From the NCBI RefSeq assembly GCF_902809815.1, contig NZ_CADDIL010000003.1:173635-209302 (forward strand): a stretch of DNA of 35,668 nt. Direction: 5' to 3'. The notes beneath the pieces were generated by a model. The model saw only the letters and a program-made list of their open reading frames with translations, was not told the origin of the DNA and searched no databases. Below, piece by piece: positions 1 through 8,950 of this stretch (positions are counted from its first letter, which is position 1; each line of letters begins with the position of its first letter). This stretch comes from Spiroplasma endosymbiont of Danaus chrysippus. GTDB taxonomy: Bacteria; Bacillota_I; Bacilli_A; Mycoplasmatales; VBWQ01. Position numbers and translations under genes: made by a program.

Positions 1-409
1 ACTCTTGCAACTGCATTCTAATATCTGATAAAGTCATACCTTTTGCATATAGTGAAAGAACTTGTTGATCAAAACCATCAAATCTTCTCTGTCTTTTTGT
101 GATTATTACTGGTTCAAAATTACTATTGCGATCTCTTGGTAGATCAATTTCAATTTTACCTTGTTGAGTTATTAATTTTTTTGATGTTGTACCATTACGA
201 ACATTGTCATTATTACTGCGTTGATTTCTTTCGTGTCCTAAATAATTTTGCATCTCAGAATTCAACATTTTTTCTACCAATCGTTTAGTTAATTCTTTAT
301 ATAAGCCTCCCTCTTTAAAAACTGTTGTTAAATCCTCAGTATTTTCTAATAATAAATCTACTGCTTTTGATATTGGATCATTGTTATTAAGATTATCTTT
401 TTTAGCCAT
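1..409 (-). CDS. IS256-family transposase, N-terminal part
   Basis: This is the first 136 codons of a mutator-type (IS256) transposase, cut by the window edge. It starts at an ATG with the same upstream sequence as the two complete copies. It differs from the minus-strand copy near the window end by one base in the stretch compared, which changes Val to Leu in the segment IEIDVPRDR (residue 90). The catalytic Asp and Glu residues lie beyond the window. Whether this copy is intact cannot be judged. Confidence 0.93.
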   Translation of the reverse strand, partial: MAKKDNLNNNDPISKAVDLLLENTEDLTTVFKEGGLYKELTKRLVEKMLNSEMQNYLGHERNQRSNNDNVRNGTTSKKLITQQGKIEIDLPRDRNSNFEPVIITKRQRRFDGFDQQVLSLYAKGMTLSDIRMQLQE

Positions 410-504
410 CTGTAACTCACTCTTTCTAGATATATAAATTATATTTACTAGAATTAATTAAACATAGTTATTTTTGTAAGTCACACAGATTACTAAACAT
501 TCCC
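1..504 (-). mobile_element. IS256-family element, copy 1 (partial, runs off window)
   Basis: This is the transposase-upstream end of an IS256-type element. It is almost identical to the copies at 26105-27479 and 34291-35665. The terminal repeat includes TTTAGTAATCTGTGT read from the outer end, preceded by GGGAATG, which is the same outer end as in the other copies. It abuts phage DNA at 504/505 and interrupts the membrane-protein gene of the left island. The rest of the element and its far flank lie outside the window, so a target duplication cannot be checked. Confidence 0.9.
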
Positions 505-771
505 AACTAAACCAATTGTTCCTAATCCTAATAATATTTTTTTACTACTATTAATTAATTTAGTTTTTGAACTTGGCATTTGATTTAAATTTCAAATATC
601 AATTCCTAATTTTTTACTAAATAATAAAGCATTTATACTTCCTAAAATAGGATTATCTATTAATTGACCATAATATGAAGATGTTCCTATCATTGCACTT
701 AATGGTGCAATTCCAGTTCTTATTAATTTTAATAAAGTATAATTTGATTGTGAGTTTTCTGTATTTGGCAT
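493..771 (-). pseudogene. Phage membrane protein truncated by IS256
   Basis: The first 89 codons match the start of the 276-residue membrane protein encoded at 25243-26073 in the right island. The reading frame then enters the IS256 end after ...GLV, adds Gly-Asn-Val and stops at a TAG inside the element. The remaining 3' part of the gene is lost or lies beyond the IS outside the window. The start follows the previous gene's stop by 3 bp, as in the right copy. Confidence 0.88.
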
Positions 772-774
772 TTT

Positions 775-1032
775 CTATTCTCTTTTTATAAATTTAAATT
801 TCATATTTCCAATAGTATCTCTATTATTACCGACAATAATTAAATATCCAGTTTGATTATTTTCTAATATTCATGAATAATAAATATCTTGTGGATATAA
901 TTTTGGATATAAATTTAATGCTAATAAATAACATAAAGCATCTTCTTTATTTTTTAATAAACTTACTGTTTTACATATTATTTCTTTAGGACTTTTTTCA
1001 TTATAAAATCATTCAGTTTTAATGTTTCTCAT
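775..1032 (-). CDS. Phage-island protein of 85 residues (left copy)
   Basis: An 85-residue protein starting MRNIKTEWFYNEKSPKE, nearly identical to the one at 24982-25239. I do not recognise a family. It is rich in aromatic residues and mixed charge, with no clear membrane segment, and its C-terminal half looks beta-rich (GYLIIVGNNRDTIGNMKF). The start codon sits just downstream of the hammerhead-like RNA, and its Shine-Dalgarno AAAAGG overlaps the 3' strand of ribozyme stem II. Two tryptophans are encoded by TGA. Confidence 0.8.
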
Positions 1033-1044
1033 TATTTCACATCC

Positions 1045-1139
1045 TTTTATGAACTCATCAGCACCGTTTACTACGGTGGACTATAGAATTATAATGTTAT
1101 CCAAATTTTAATAATTCTATAGTTTCGTTCTGTATAAAA
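1045..1139 (-). ncRNA. Type II hammerhead ribozyme candidate (left copy)
   Basis: The sequence is identical over 95 nt to the copy at 24875-24969, read on the minus strand. It has the GAAA core, a perfect 12-bp stem III, a GUC cleavage triplet, a perfect 6-bp stem I and the CUGAUGA core. The outer ends pair as stem II (GUUC with GAAC, then AUAAAA with UUUUAU across a 3-nt bulge). Predicted cleavage falls between window positions 1079 and 1078. See the right copy for details. Confidence 0.87.
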
Positions 1140-1157
1140 TAAAATTTAGGACTTACA

Positions 1158-1203
1158 TTGACATATTTAAATAAAAATAGGAGTTAAACAGGTTATATGT
1201 CAA
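1158..1203 (-). promoter_or_regulatory. Inverted repeat with TTGACA box (left copy)
   Basis: Two perfect 9-bp arms, TTGACATAT and ATATGTCAA, are about 28 bp apart, just upstream of the hammerhead RNA. It is the same element as 24811-24856. It could be an operator or promoter, or an RNA hairpin; the sequence alone does not decide. Confidence 0.45.
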
Positions 1204-1219
1204 ATGCCTATCATTTTAT

Positions 1220-1333
1220 TTAATCTTTTATTATTGCTATTGCTCCTAAAATAAGAGCAACTAAACAAAATAATAATATGATTGCTATTGGTGTAGTTGC
1301 TATCACTATTAATAATATTCCTCATCAAGGCAT
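1220..1333 (-). CDS. Small membrane protein, 37 residues (left copy)
   Basis: A 37-residue, almost wholly hydrophobic peptide beginning MPWWGILLIV and ending AIAIIKD, the same as the right-island gene at 24681-24794. It has a single transmembrane helix. The start overlaps the stop of the preceding 50-codon gene by one base (TAATG), indicating translational coupling. Both early tryptophans involve codon-4 reading. Function unknown; a role in the phage membrane or lysis is possible but not shown. Confidence 0.7.
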
Positions 1334-1485
1334 TATTTACTCTCCTCTTTTCATGTCATTTCAAACTGAATTTTAAATTTTCCAAATAAAATAAATGCTA
1401 GTAAATTATAAGGAATAGAGATTAAAGATAATAATAAAAATATTGGTAAAATTAATATTCTTAATAAGATATAAAATAATTTCAT
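1333..1485 (-). CDS. Small membrane protein, 50 residues (left copy)
   Basis: A 50-residue protein, MKLFYILLRILILPIF..., with a strongly hydrophobic first 37 residues and a charged tail ending in EESK. It is the counterpart of 24529-24681. It starts 18 bp after the preceding 38-codon gene with an AAAAGGTGA-type ribosome site and overlaps the next gene by one base. No family is recognised. Confidence 0.7.
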
Positions 1486-1502
1486 TAATCAAATTCACCT
1501 TT

Positions 1503-1619
1503 TTATATAAATTCAAGTACTTTATAATAAGCAGTAAGTTTACCGGCTTCTTTTAAAGAATCACATAAACAAATACTAATTTGTTTTTTTATTCAAATAA
1601 TTAATTTTTCTTTATTCAT
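1503..1619 (-). CDS. Small phage-island protein, 38 residues (left copy)
   Basis: A 38-residue basic protein beginning MNKEKLIIWIKKQIS, the counterpart of 24395-24511. It starts 17 bp downstream of the recT stop. Its N-terminus resembles that of the 46-codon gene at 2451-2591 (MNKEKIIACIKERID), so the two may be paralogous. Function unknown. Confidence 0.6.
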
Positions 1620-1636
1620 ATTAAATTTACCTTTCA

Positions 1637-2458
1637 CTAGACCTCAAAATTTTCTATAATTTCTTCTTCTTTTTCTAATTCTTTTAATTTAGATAAAGTA
1701 GAATTTATATCAGTATTATCAATATTATTATTTGAATTAATAATTTTTATTTCATCACCAGTATTATCTTTATAAGCAATTGTTTCTTCATCAATTACTA
1801 CACCTTGGTCTAATTGAAGTGCTAAATTAATATCATCTTGATTATTTAATACTATAATTGGTGTTTTATTAATTTCTCTAATTAATGCTTTAACTACTGT
1901 TTTTAAAGACATTTGGTCAAAACTAGTATTTCAAGGACTATCTTCACGCTTAGTTTTACTAAATTTTTTTCTTCATTCTTGACATTCTTCAACTGTCATA
2001 CCTTTATAAAAATTATTAACTTTACCATTTTTATCTAAAAGAGAAATATAACAATAATAACCAATAGTAGTAATAGTTTTTCTTTCAAAAATTAATGCTG
2101 GATTAATTTCTCATTTATTATTTTCTTTATTAAATTTATGTGCTGATGTTATTTTTTCTCTTTGAAAATCCATTACTAATCCAGTTCTTTGTAATAATGT
2201 TAATCAACCATCTTCTTGAATTTGCAATTGTAATTCATCACCATATGGAATTAATGCTAATTCTTTTTTAATAGGATTAATTGAAAGATTTAATTTATAT
2301 AAATTAATTAATGCATTAATTAAACTTTGAGTATTCATATTTTTTAAATCTTTACTAGAATTTATAATCATTTCATAATAATTTCTAAATTTTACATATT
2401 CTTCTTTATTACTTTTAATAAAATTAGGAATTTTTAATTCATTTTTATTATTACTCAT
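1637..2458 (-). CDS. recT: RecT-family ssDNA-annealing protein (left copy)
   Basis: A 273-residue RecT-like annealing protein that would pair complementary single strands during phage recombination. RecT-type features are the ALIPYGDELQLQIQ segment near residues 68-81 and SPWNTSFDQM near 174, followed by a basic helix; the C-terminus is acidic. The C-terminal third is nearly identical to the right copy. I chose the ATG at 2458 because it aligns with the right copy and has GAGGTG upstream; an in-frame ATG at 2479 would add seven residues. The start overlaps a 46-codon gene by 8 bp, and the exonuclease gene lies a little upstream. Confidence 0.87.
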
Positions 2459-2591
2459 TATCAAATTCACCTCTTTCAATTCTTTTAATTCAATTTTCTA
2501 ATTCATAAAGTTTCGATGAATCTTGTCTTAATACATTATTTAAAAAATCTATTCTTTCTTTTATACAAGCGATTATTTTTTCTTTATTCAT
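2451..2591 (-). CDS. Small protein of 46 residues, only in left island
   Basis: A 46-residue charged protein beginning MNKEKIIACIKERIDF. It lies between the 41-codon gene and recT and overlaps both by 8 bp. The right island lacks it. Its N-terminus resembles the 38-residue protein downstream of recT. The exact overlaps on both sides suggest a real, translated gene gained or lost as a cassette. Function unknown. Confidence 0.6.
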
Positions 2592-2709
2592 TATTTTCTT
2601 CTCCTTCATCTCAAATTATTTTTTCAGCATTTAATATTTTTAAAATTTCATCTAATTTTTTATTAATTTTTCCTATATGTTTTAATAAAATTAAAATTGA
2701 TTTATCCAT
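2584..2709 (-). CDS. Small helical protein, 41 residues (left copy)
   Basis: A 41-residue protein, MDKSILILLKHIGKINKKLDEI..., related to the 35-residue protein at 23453-23560 but longer at its C-terminus. The heptad-like leucine and isoleucine spacing suggests a short amphipathic or coiled-coil helix. AGGAG lies just upstream. It overlaps the next gene by 8 bp. Function unknown. Confidence 0.6.
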
Positions 2710-2718
2710 AAGTTACTC

Positions 2719-2910
2719 CTATCATTTTTTAATTGTTTTAAATCTATTATCTAAATGTACTTCAATATTTTTACTAGGATTAAGTATTAAATGACTATTA
2801 ATAACAATTCAATTATTTTGATTACTATCTAATTTTTTAGGTAACTTATCAAATTCAATTGAATTACAAGAATAAATAGTTTTTTCTTTAATTGTTTTTT
2901 CATTAATCAT
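2719..2910 (-). CDS. Phage-island protein of 63 residues (left copy)
   Basis: A 63-residue protein beginning MINEKTIKEKTIYSC and ending RFKTIKKW, close to the one at 23251-23442 with scattered substitutions. No domain is recognised. Its start overlaps the previous stop by 8 bp through the motif ATGATTAA. Confidence 0.65.
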
Positions 2911-3127
2911 TTTTATTTCTTCTCAATCATTCTTTAATATTATTTTTTAAAATATTTAATTCTTTAATTTGACCTCTTAAAACATCTAATTCTCATAAAT
3001 TTAATTGATTTAAATTAATTTCTTCAATTTGATATTCTAAAAATTCAATTCTAGCATTAAGATTTTTAACTAATAATTCATTAAAATTACATTTTTTATT
3101 TTTACAATATTCCAATTTATATTCCAT
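2903..3127 (-). CDS. Coiled-coil phage-island protein, 74 residues (left copy)
   Basis: A 74-residue charged protein, nearly identical to 23034-23258. It begins MEYKLEYCKNKKCNF, with two cysteines six residues apart, then a long helical stretch with regular leucines and isoleucines that looks like a coiled coil. An in-frame ATG 60 bp further up exists only in this copy; the chosen start matches the right island and has AAAGGAG upstream. Function unknown. Confidence 0.7.
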
Positions 3128-3776
3128 TTTTATTTTCTCCTTTAAAATATTTTGTTTTTGCTTTAAATCATTCAAGTAATAATTCATTCGTTATTTGAAT
3201 TTCAATTTCTTCTTGAACATTTTTATTAGTTAAATAAACATAAGTTTTATCTGATATATTAATGCCAACTTGACCACTTTTAATCATTCAATAATAAGCA
3301 GTTAATTGTAATTTAATTCTTTTTAATTTATCTTCATCAATACAAGCATAAGTTTTATAATCAACTAAATAATATTTATTTTCTTTTTTATCTAAATAAA
3401 CTAAATCTGGTGTTCCGGCAATTACACTATCAACAATAGGTTTTTCTATAATAAATTCATAATTATTTTTATTTTTAAATTTTTCTTGTAAAAATATAAG
3501 TGATTTTTTACAATAAGAATAATTTATATTATTAGTTACTGGTTTTAATTTTTTTAATAAATTATTAATAATATTTTCTTGATTAATATTTTGTAAATAT
3601 AATTCATTAAGTTTATGAACTCATTTACCACGATTTGAAGCATTTTTTAATATTTCTGGTGATATATGACTATAGCCAAAACCTAAATAATTATCAATAA
3701 TTCTAGAAACTGATATTAATTCTTTATCATCTAAAAAATATTGATGAGTTTCTTTTTTAAAAAAGAATTTACTCAT
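3117..3776 (-). CDS. PD-(D/E)XK exonuclease-like protein (left copy)
   Basis: A 219-residue nuclease of the PD-(D/E)XK fold, homologous to 22389-23030. Visible motifs are the AGTPDLVY segment with its catalytic Asp, VDYKTY (the D-x-K pair) and KLQLTAYY. Such enzymes resect DNA ends for RecT-type annealing. The N-terminal part resembles the right copy, but the C-terminal third differs at several places, including an insertion after the QLTAYY motif. The start ATGAGTAA overlaps the zinc-ribbon gene stop by 8 bp. It is an inferred partner of RecT, two small genes downstream. Confidence 0.8.
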
Positions 3777-3891
3777 ATTTATTTCTACCTATTAATATTC
3801 AAAAACATTTATTACATAATCTATTACCAAAAGAAGATTTTTTTCTACATCTATCACAAGAACCATTCATTCTATATTCTCTATATTCCAT
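3769..3891 (-). CDS. Small four-cysteine zinc-ribbon protein (left copy)
   Basis: A 40-residue protein beginning MEYREYRMNGSCDRC, with two CxxC pairs (CDRC and CNKC) about 12 residues apart, spacing typical of a treble-clef or zinc-ribbon knuckle. The metal ligands are conserved in the right copy. Its stop overlaps the exonuclease start. It may bind DNA or assist the nuclease; that is inference. Confidence 0.65.
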
Positions 3892-3908
3892 AAATATTGT
3901 TCCTTTCA

Positions 3909-4148
3909 TTAATTAAGTTTTTCATTTAATTCCTTATTATTTAAATTTATATCTAATTCCATTACTAATATTTCATAATGTGTAATAAATGCTGGTTCTT
4001 GATTTTTTTGACTATTATAACTGCCAGTTAATATATGATGTTTATAATTTTTATGAAAATTAATAACATTTTCAATTGTAGAAAATAATTTATATTTTGT
4101 TTCATAAACATAATTAACTTTATATTTTAATAAATAAGCATATTTCAT
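3909..4148 (-). CDS. First protein of phage island, 79 residues (left copy)
   Basis: A 79-residue protein beginning MKYAYLLKYKVNYVYETKY. It shares both ends with the 69-residue protein at 22047-22256, but the middle differs and is ten residues longer (a segment near SYNSQKNQEP). It is the first gene after the structured leader, with a good GGAG-type ribosome site. No family is recognised. Confidence 0.7.
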   Translation of the reverse strand: MKYAYLLKYKVNYVYETKYKLFSTIENVINFHKNYKHHILTGSYNSQKNQEPAFITHYEILVMELDINLNNKELNEKLN

Positions 4149-4187
4149 TTTTAATTTCTCCTTTATTTTTTTTATTGTGTTATGATA

Positions 4188-4215
4188 TTGTTAATGAGGT
4201 ATGTATTTATATATA
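4188..4215 (+). promoter_or_regulatory. Candidate promoter reading into the leader (left)
   Basis: TTGTTA, a 16-bp spacer, then TATATA (or TATAAA with 18 bp), pointing away from the island genes and into the structured region. The same arrangement occurs in the right copy on the minus strand. It would drive an RNA antisense to the leader. Prediction only. Confidence 0.35.
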
Positions 4216-4235
4216 AAACCCCCTATTTTTTAAAT

Positions 4236-4441
4236 AATACAAATGTAATTATTAATATAGATTAATGGGTTCTTTACTGAGCCATAATAAGGCTATTCAA
4301 ATTAATCTATAATTACATTAAGCGATACAGTGTAACATTTTAACTTGCTTAACATTAAATGCTCTTTTATTCTGATATAGAAGCATTTACATGCAGTACT
4401 CACTATTAGACTTCTACGACAGTTTTATGAAGTTTTAATCT
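4236..4441. ncRNA. Structured conserved noncoding region (left copy)
   Basis: About 200 bp without a gene that match the right island (21753-21958) almost base for base, although the neighbouring early genes have diverged. It contains a long interrupted stem around an inner AGCC/GGCT hairpin, and further hairpins described for the right copy. It could be a leader RNA, a trans-acting RNA transcribed from either strand, or a replication origin. The strand is not determined. Confidence 0.5.
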
Positions 4442-4446
4442 TTTAA

Positions 4447-4478
4447 CAAAAAAAAGAACGATAGTTATATCGTTCTTT
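4447..4478 (-). terminator. Rho-independent terminator, minus strand
   Basis: A perfect 11-bp stem (AAAGAACGATA with its complement) and a 4-nt loop, followed on the minus strand by a long U run. It lies upstream of the leader, so it would stop transcription entering the island or act as an attenuator. The mirror copy is at 21717-21748. Confidence 0.7.
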
Positions 4479-4527
4479 GTTATCCGTTTTATTTTATGAA
4501 TCTATCCATTAAAGTTATGCGCCCTTT

Positions 4528-4735
4528 ATAACTATATTACTAATCTTTTTAAATATTTATTTAAAAATAAAAAAAGTAGATAATAACTTTTGAGATGCTA
4601 TTGAAAATTGTGAAATTATTAATAATTACTATGTTCATTAATTTTTTATTTATTATAAGTTAAACTAAGAAATTTAAAGACTATTGATTATATTTATTAT
4701 TTAATATAGTAAGCATAGATAAAATTATATGCTTA
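4528..4735. other. AT-rich gap without a gene
   Basis: Between the end of the left island's similarity to the right one (ATGCGCCCTTT at 4517-4527) and the dnaE stop, I see no gene. A perfect 13-bp inverted repeat (4705-4717 with 4728-4740) overlaps the dnaE stop. It lacks a clear U run on the minus strand, so it is at best a weak terminator for dnaE. Confidence 0.5.
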
Positions 4736-7700
4736 CTATAAATTTTTAATTACTCTTGATAAAATTAACTGAATATTATCATTATAAATTTCTACCTTTC
4801 CTTCCATTAAAATTACTTTATTAACTTGTAAATATTCTTGGTATATTTGATATAACTTTTCAAAAACCGTTACTTCAATAATATTACTGTCATTTTGCAT
4901 TTCAAAAAAAGCCATTAATTTTTTAGTTTTAATTACTCTAATATTATTGATAACTCCATATACTCTAACATGTTGATCAACATAATTATTAATATATGCT
5001 AAATCAATAGCTTTATTATGAGGATCTAATTGTTTTTTTCATAGTAATTTAGGATTATATTTTAAATAAAGTCCTAATGCACGATGTTCATTAATACTAT
5101 TATTATTTCAATCATCTTCTCTTTGTAACATAATTGGTTTAGGAATTAAATTAAAATTTAATGATAATTCACCACTAGTTTCATCTTTTACCTGCACCAT
5201 ATTGGCATATTCTAATGCAGCATCCAAGTTTAATAATAACATTGTTCGATTTGATTGAATATCATCTAAAGCACCAGCAGCAATTAAATGCTCAATGTTT
5301 TTACGATTCAAACCAATAAATATTGCTCGAGCACAAAAGTTAAAAAAATCTTGAAAAAATCCATTACTAGTACGTTCTTTAATAAGATTACTACAACTAC
5401 CTTGACTCATTTGCTTAATTGCTTGTAAACTATAACGAATAGCTTTTTTAGCACCATCAATTAAAAAATCAATGTCAGAAAATTGAATTGATGGTGGTAA
5501 AACTTTAATTTGATATTTTTGACATTCATTCAAATATTGTAACATTTTTTGATCATTACCAATAACGCTACTTAATAACGACACCATAAATGCCAATGGA
5601 TAATTTGCTTTTAAATAAACTAAATAATAACTAATTAATGAATAAGCGACAGCATGAGATCGATTAAATCCATAACCAGCAAATTTTTCAATATCTTCTC
5701 ATATTTTCTTAACAACTCTTGGTGAATAACCTCTATTAACAGCACTTTTAATAAATGAGTTTGCTTGTTCTTTCATAACTGTAGTATCTTTTTTACTAAT
5801 TGCACGACGAATTAAATCAGCTTTTCCCAATGAATAACCAGCAACTTTCTGTAAAATTAATAATATTTGTTCTTGATAAATAATAATGCCATAAGTTGAT
5901 GCTAAATAAGGTTTTAAATCTTCATGAATATACGTAACTTTTTGTTTTCCTAATTTACGATTAATATAATCTTGAATGTATTCTTGTGGTCCAGGACGAA
6001 ATAAAGAAGAACTAGCAATAATATCTTCTAAGTTATCAACTTTCATTTTAATTAAAATTTGACGCATTCCTGAAGATTCCAATTGAAAAATACCGGTTGT
6101 ATCACCATTTTTAATAATGTTAAAACTTTTTTCATCATTTAAAGGAATTTGAGATAATTTTAAATTTAAAAAATAATGTTTGCTTACTTGTTGTAAAATA
6201 TTTTGCAAAATAGTTAAATTACGTAATCCTAAAATATCCATTTTTATTAAACCAAGAGCTTCTAGGATTTGCATTGGAAATTGCGTTTGATAAATACTTT
6301 GAAATCCTAGTTGTAATGGAATAGCAGTAACTAACGGTGCTCTTGTAATAACGATTCCTGCTGCATGAGTACTAGTTTGTCGTGGAAAACCAAGAATTTC
6401 TTTGGTTAAAGTAAACAATAAAGGATACTTATTTGCATATCATGCTAATTTTGGTGATTGTTTAATAGCCATATCTATTTCAAAATTATATTGAATTGGT
6501 ATTAATTTTGTCATTTCATTAATATCTTCAATATTAACTTGAAAAACTCTTCCCAAATCACGAATTGCCATTTTACTAGCAATTGTTTGAAAAGTAACAA
6601 TATATGCAACATGTTCTTTGCCATATTTTTGATGAATATAATTAATAACTTCATCTCTTCTTGTATCTTCAAAATCGATATCAATGTCTGGTAATGATAT
6701 TCGTTCTGGATTTAAAAATCTTTCAAAAATTAAATTATAAGCAATAGGATCAACACCAGTAATTCCTAAAACATATGCCACTAAACTACCAGCAACACTT
6801 CCTCTACCTGGTCCAACCATTATATTCTTGCTTTTTGCAAATTTAACATAATCATTAACAATTAAAAAATAATCAGCAAAACCCATTTCATTAATTACTT
6901 GTAATTCATATAAAACTCTTTTAACATATGTTTCAGGAATTTCACGACTTTGAAAATGCGCTTCTAATCCCTGTTTACATAATTCTTGCAAATATAAATT
7001 ACTAGTAAGATTATTAGGGCAAGTAAATTTTGGTAAACTTAATTCTGCACTATTTGGCTTATTTTTAGGAAATTTTAAATTACATAATCAAATAACCTTT
7101 TCAATATTTTCAATAATTTCATTTGGATAATGTTGCATTAAATCTTGTTTAGTTTTATATAAAAACTCATTACTTTTTGATAAATCTTCTGATTTTAATG
7201 TTTTTTGTTCTTTAATAGCTTGTAAAATTTGATAAGTACGATGTTGTTTTTCATCTAAATATAAAACCAAATCAATTGGAATAATATTAGATGTAATCGA
7301 TTTTAATAAAGTAATATTATCCATATCACTAGGTACTAAACCAAAATAAATTAATTCATGACCTGTTGAATTTAAAATATCATAATTATTTTTAATATAT
7401 CTAATATTTTTATTATTAGCATGAATAATAACTAAAACTTCACGTGTTTGATTAAGATATTTTTTTACATCATTAGTAGTAACAATATTATTATTAGTAC
7501 TAATAATAGTAGAAAGTTCTATTAATCTTTGATAACCAGCATATGAAGTTGCCATAATAGTTAATTCAACTTTATCAGTAGCACTTTCTCAAACACAATT
7601 TAAACCAATTAATGGTTTAATATCATTCTCTATACATAAATTACAAAATTCATAAGCACCATACATTATATTTTTATCTACTAAAGATAGAACTTTTAAA

Positions 7701-7798
7701 TTATTTTTGTCAGCAAATTCAATATAATCACTTATTTTAATAGTTGATGAAAGAAATGAATAATTAGAACGAACATTTAAATTAACTATATATTTCAT
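4736..7798 (-). CDS. dnaE: DNA polymerase III alpha subunit, DnaE type
   Basis: A 1020-residue replicative DNA polymerase of the C family, read as one frame across several TGA tryptophan codons. It begins with a PHP domain (NLNVRSNYSFLSSTIKI near residue 5). The polymerase core shows PGRGS (330-334), PDIDIDF with two catalytic aspartates (370-376) and LIKMDILGL (third Asp near 521), then FAGYGFNRSHAVAY. The C-terminus has an OB-fold region (VRVYGVINNIRVIKTKK). There is no proofreading exonuclease insertion, which separates it from PolC. The start at 7798 begins the PHP domain and has GGGGAT upstream; an in-frame ATG at 7852 would add 18 residues of unlikely sequence. It is transcribed away from the ankyrin gene. 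Confidence 0.93.
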
Positions 7799-8005
7799 AC
7801 TATCCCCTACAATTCTTGAATGACTTATATTACAAGTTAATTTTAACATCATTTTATCTTGCTAGGTTATTTTTAAGTTATTGTTTTTAATACAAAACTA
7901 TTTAAAACACTTAAAATAAACTTTTTTAGAAATAAAATAAAAAAATAAACATTATTTTTTCAATAATTAATAATAAATAATTTGGAAAAAATTATAATAT
8001 ATTTT

Positions 8006-8037
8006 TTTACATATTAAAACCAATAATATGTTAAAAT
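8006..8037 (+). promoter_or_regulatory. Candidate extended -10 promoter for the ankyrin gene
   Basis: TGTTAAAAT (8029-8037) fits an extended -10 element. A poor -35, TTTACA, sits 20 bp upstream. The transcript would have an untranslated leader of about 80 nt containing an imperfect hairpin (around 8063-8096) before the AAGGAG ribosome site. The gap 7799-8124 otherwise shows only AT-rich sequence and presumably also holds the dnaE promoter. Confidence 0.35.
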
Positions 8038-8124
8038 CTGCATAAACTTAATACAAGTTTTCAACTTATTACTTCATTTTAAAGTAAGTGAGTTTGTTAT
8101 TTTTAATCAAATAAGGAGAAAAAA

Positions 8125-8847
8125 ATGGATATTCAAAATATTAATTTAATAAAAGCTGCTAAAATAGGTGATCTACAAGTAATTAAAAAAATTATTAAAA
8201 ATGGTGGCAATGTTAATTATATATGCGATGATATAACCGCTTTAATATGAGCAGCGCAAAATGGTCATTTAGATGTAGTTAATATCTTAATAAATAATGG
8301 TATTAATATTTATCATGTAGTTAAAAATAGACCTGATCCTTGAATATTAAATAATATTAATGGACAAATAATTATAGCCAAATATTTAAAAACAAATGGT
8401 TATTATAACTATGCTAATCTTTTACTAGATACCATTGAAAATGGTGATACAGCTTTAACAATAGCTGCTAAAAACAAACACCCAAAAATAGTTGAAAGAT
8501 TAGCCTATGAAATTTATGAACAAGAAATAAAGCAACGATATAAATTTGGATTACCTACTATTCTTAATGTTACAACCAATAAAAATAATTTTGAAGTTAA
8601 ATCTCTTCAAGAATTAGCAAATGAAGTACAAAAAATAACAACCAATATTGACTTTAGAGAACCAAATCCATATCAAAAATTACAAATAAATTTAAAACTT
8701 GCTCAATTAGAAATTGATAAGAAAAAATTAAATGAATTCAATAAAAGAATTGAAAAAACAAAATTATTAGTAAATGAAATAAATGCAATTGATTTACAAA
8801 ATCAAACTTCAACCAGTAATCAAAATACTTATTGTAATATTTTATAG
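8125..8847 (+). CDS. Ankyrin-repeat protein, 240 residues
   Basis: It carries two clear adjacent ankyrin repeats (about residues 7-36 and 37-66, e.g. ITALIWAAQNGHLDVVNILI) and a third near 106-126 (GDTALTIAAKNKHPKIVERL). A degenerate region separates them. The last 80 residues (157-222) are highly charged and look like a coiled coil. No signal peptide or membrane segment is visible. Ankyrin repeats mediate protein-protein binding, and in host-associated Spiroplasma such proteins can target host factors, but nothing here shows secretion. The gene stands alone on plus, divergent from dnaE, with a strong AAGGAGAAAAA ribosome site and a perfect terminator just after it. Confidence 0.88.
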
Positions 8848-8860
8848 TTTACTATTAAAA

Positions 8861-8898
8861 AATAACAAAAAGAGTGAAACTTCACTCTTTTTGTTATT
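8861..8898. terminator. Bidirectional terminator between ankyrin gene and thiI
   Basis: A perfect 17-bp stem (AATAACAAAAAGAGTGA with its complement) and a 4-nt loop lie between two convergent genes. U-rich arms on both strands let it serve both the ankyrin transcript and the thiI transcript. Confidence 0.85.
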
Positions 8899-8950
8899 TA
8901 AAGTAAATAAACTGCATTTAATAAAAATATTAAATTATTAATAAATTTAT

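Noticed and set aside
2516-2794. Plus-strand hydrophobic frame of 92 codons in the left island
   Set aside because: It lies antisense to three small minus-strand genes that are conserved in the right island.
4260-4320. tRNA-like look of the leader (AGCC, 7-nt loop, GGCT hairpin and TTCAAAT)
   Set aside because: There is no T-arm stem, D-arm or 7-bp acceptor pairing in the right geometry.
5108-7852. dnaE appearing as several separate genes
   Set aside because: The breaks are all TGA codons. Under code 4 the frame is continuous with the expected motif order.
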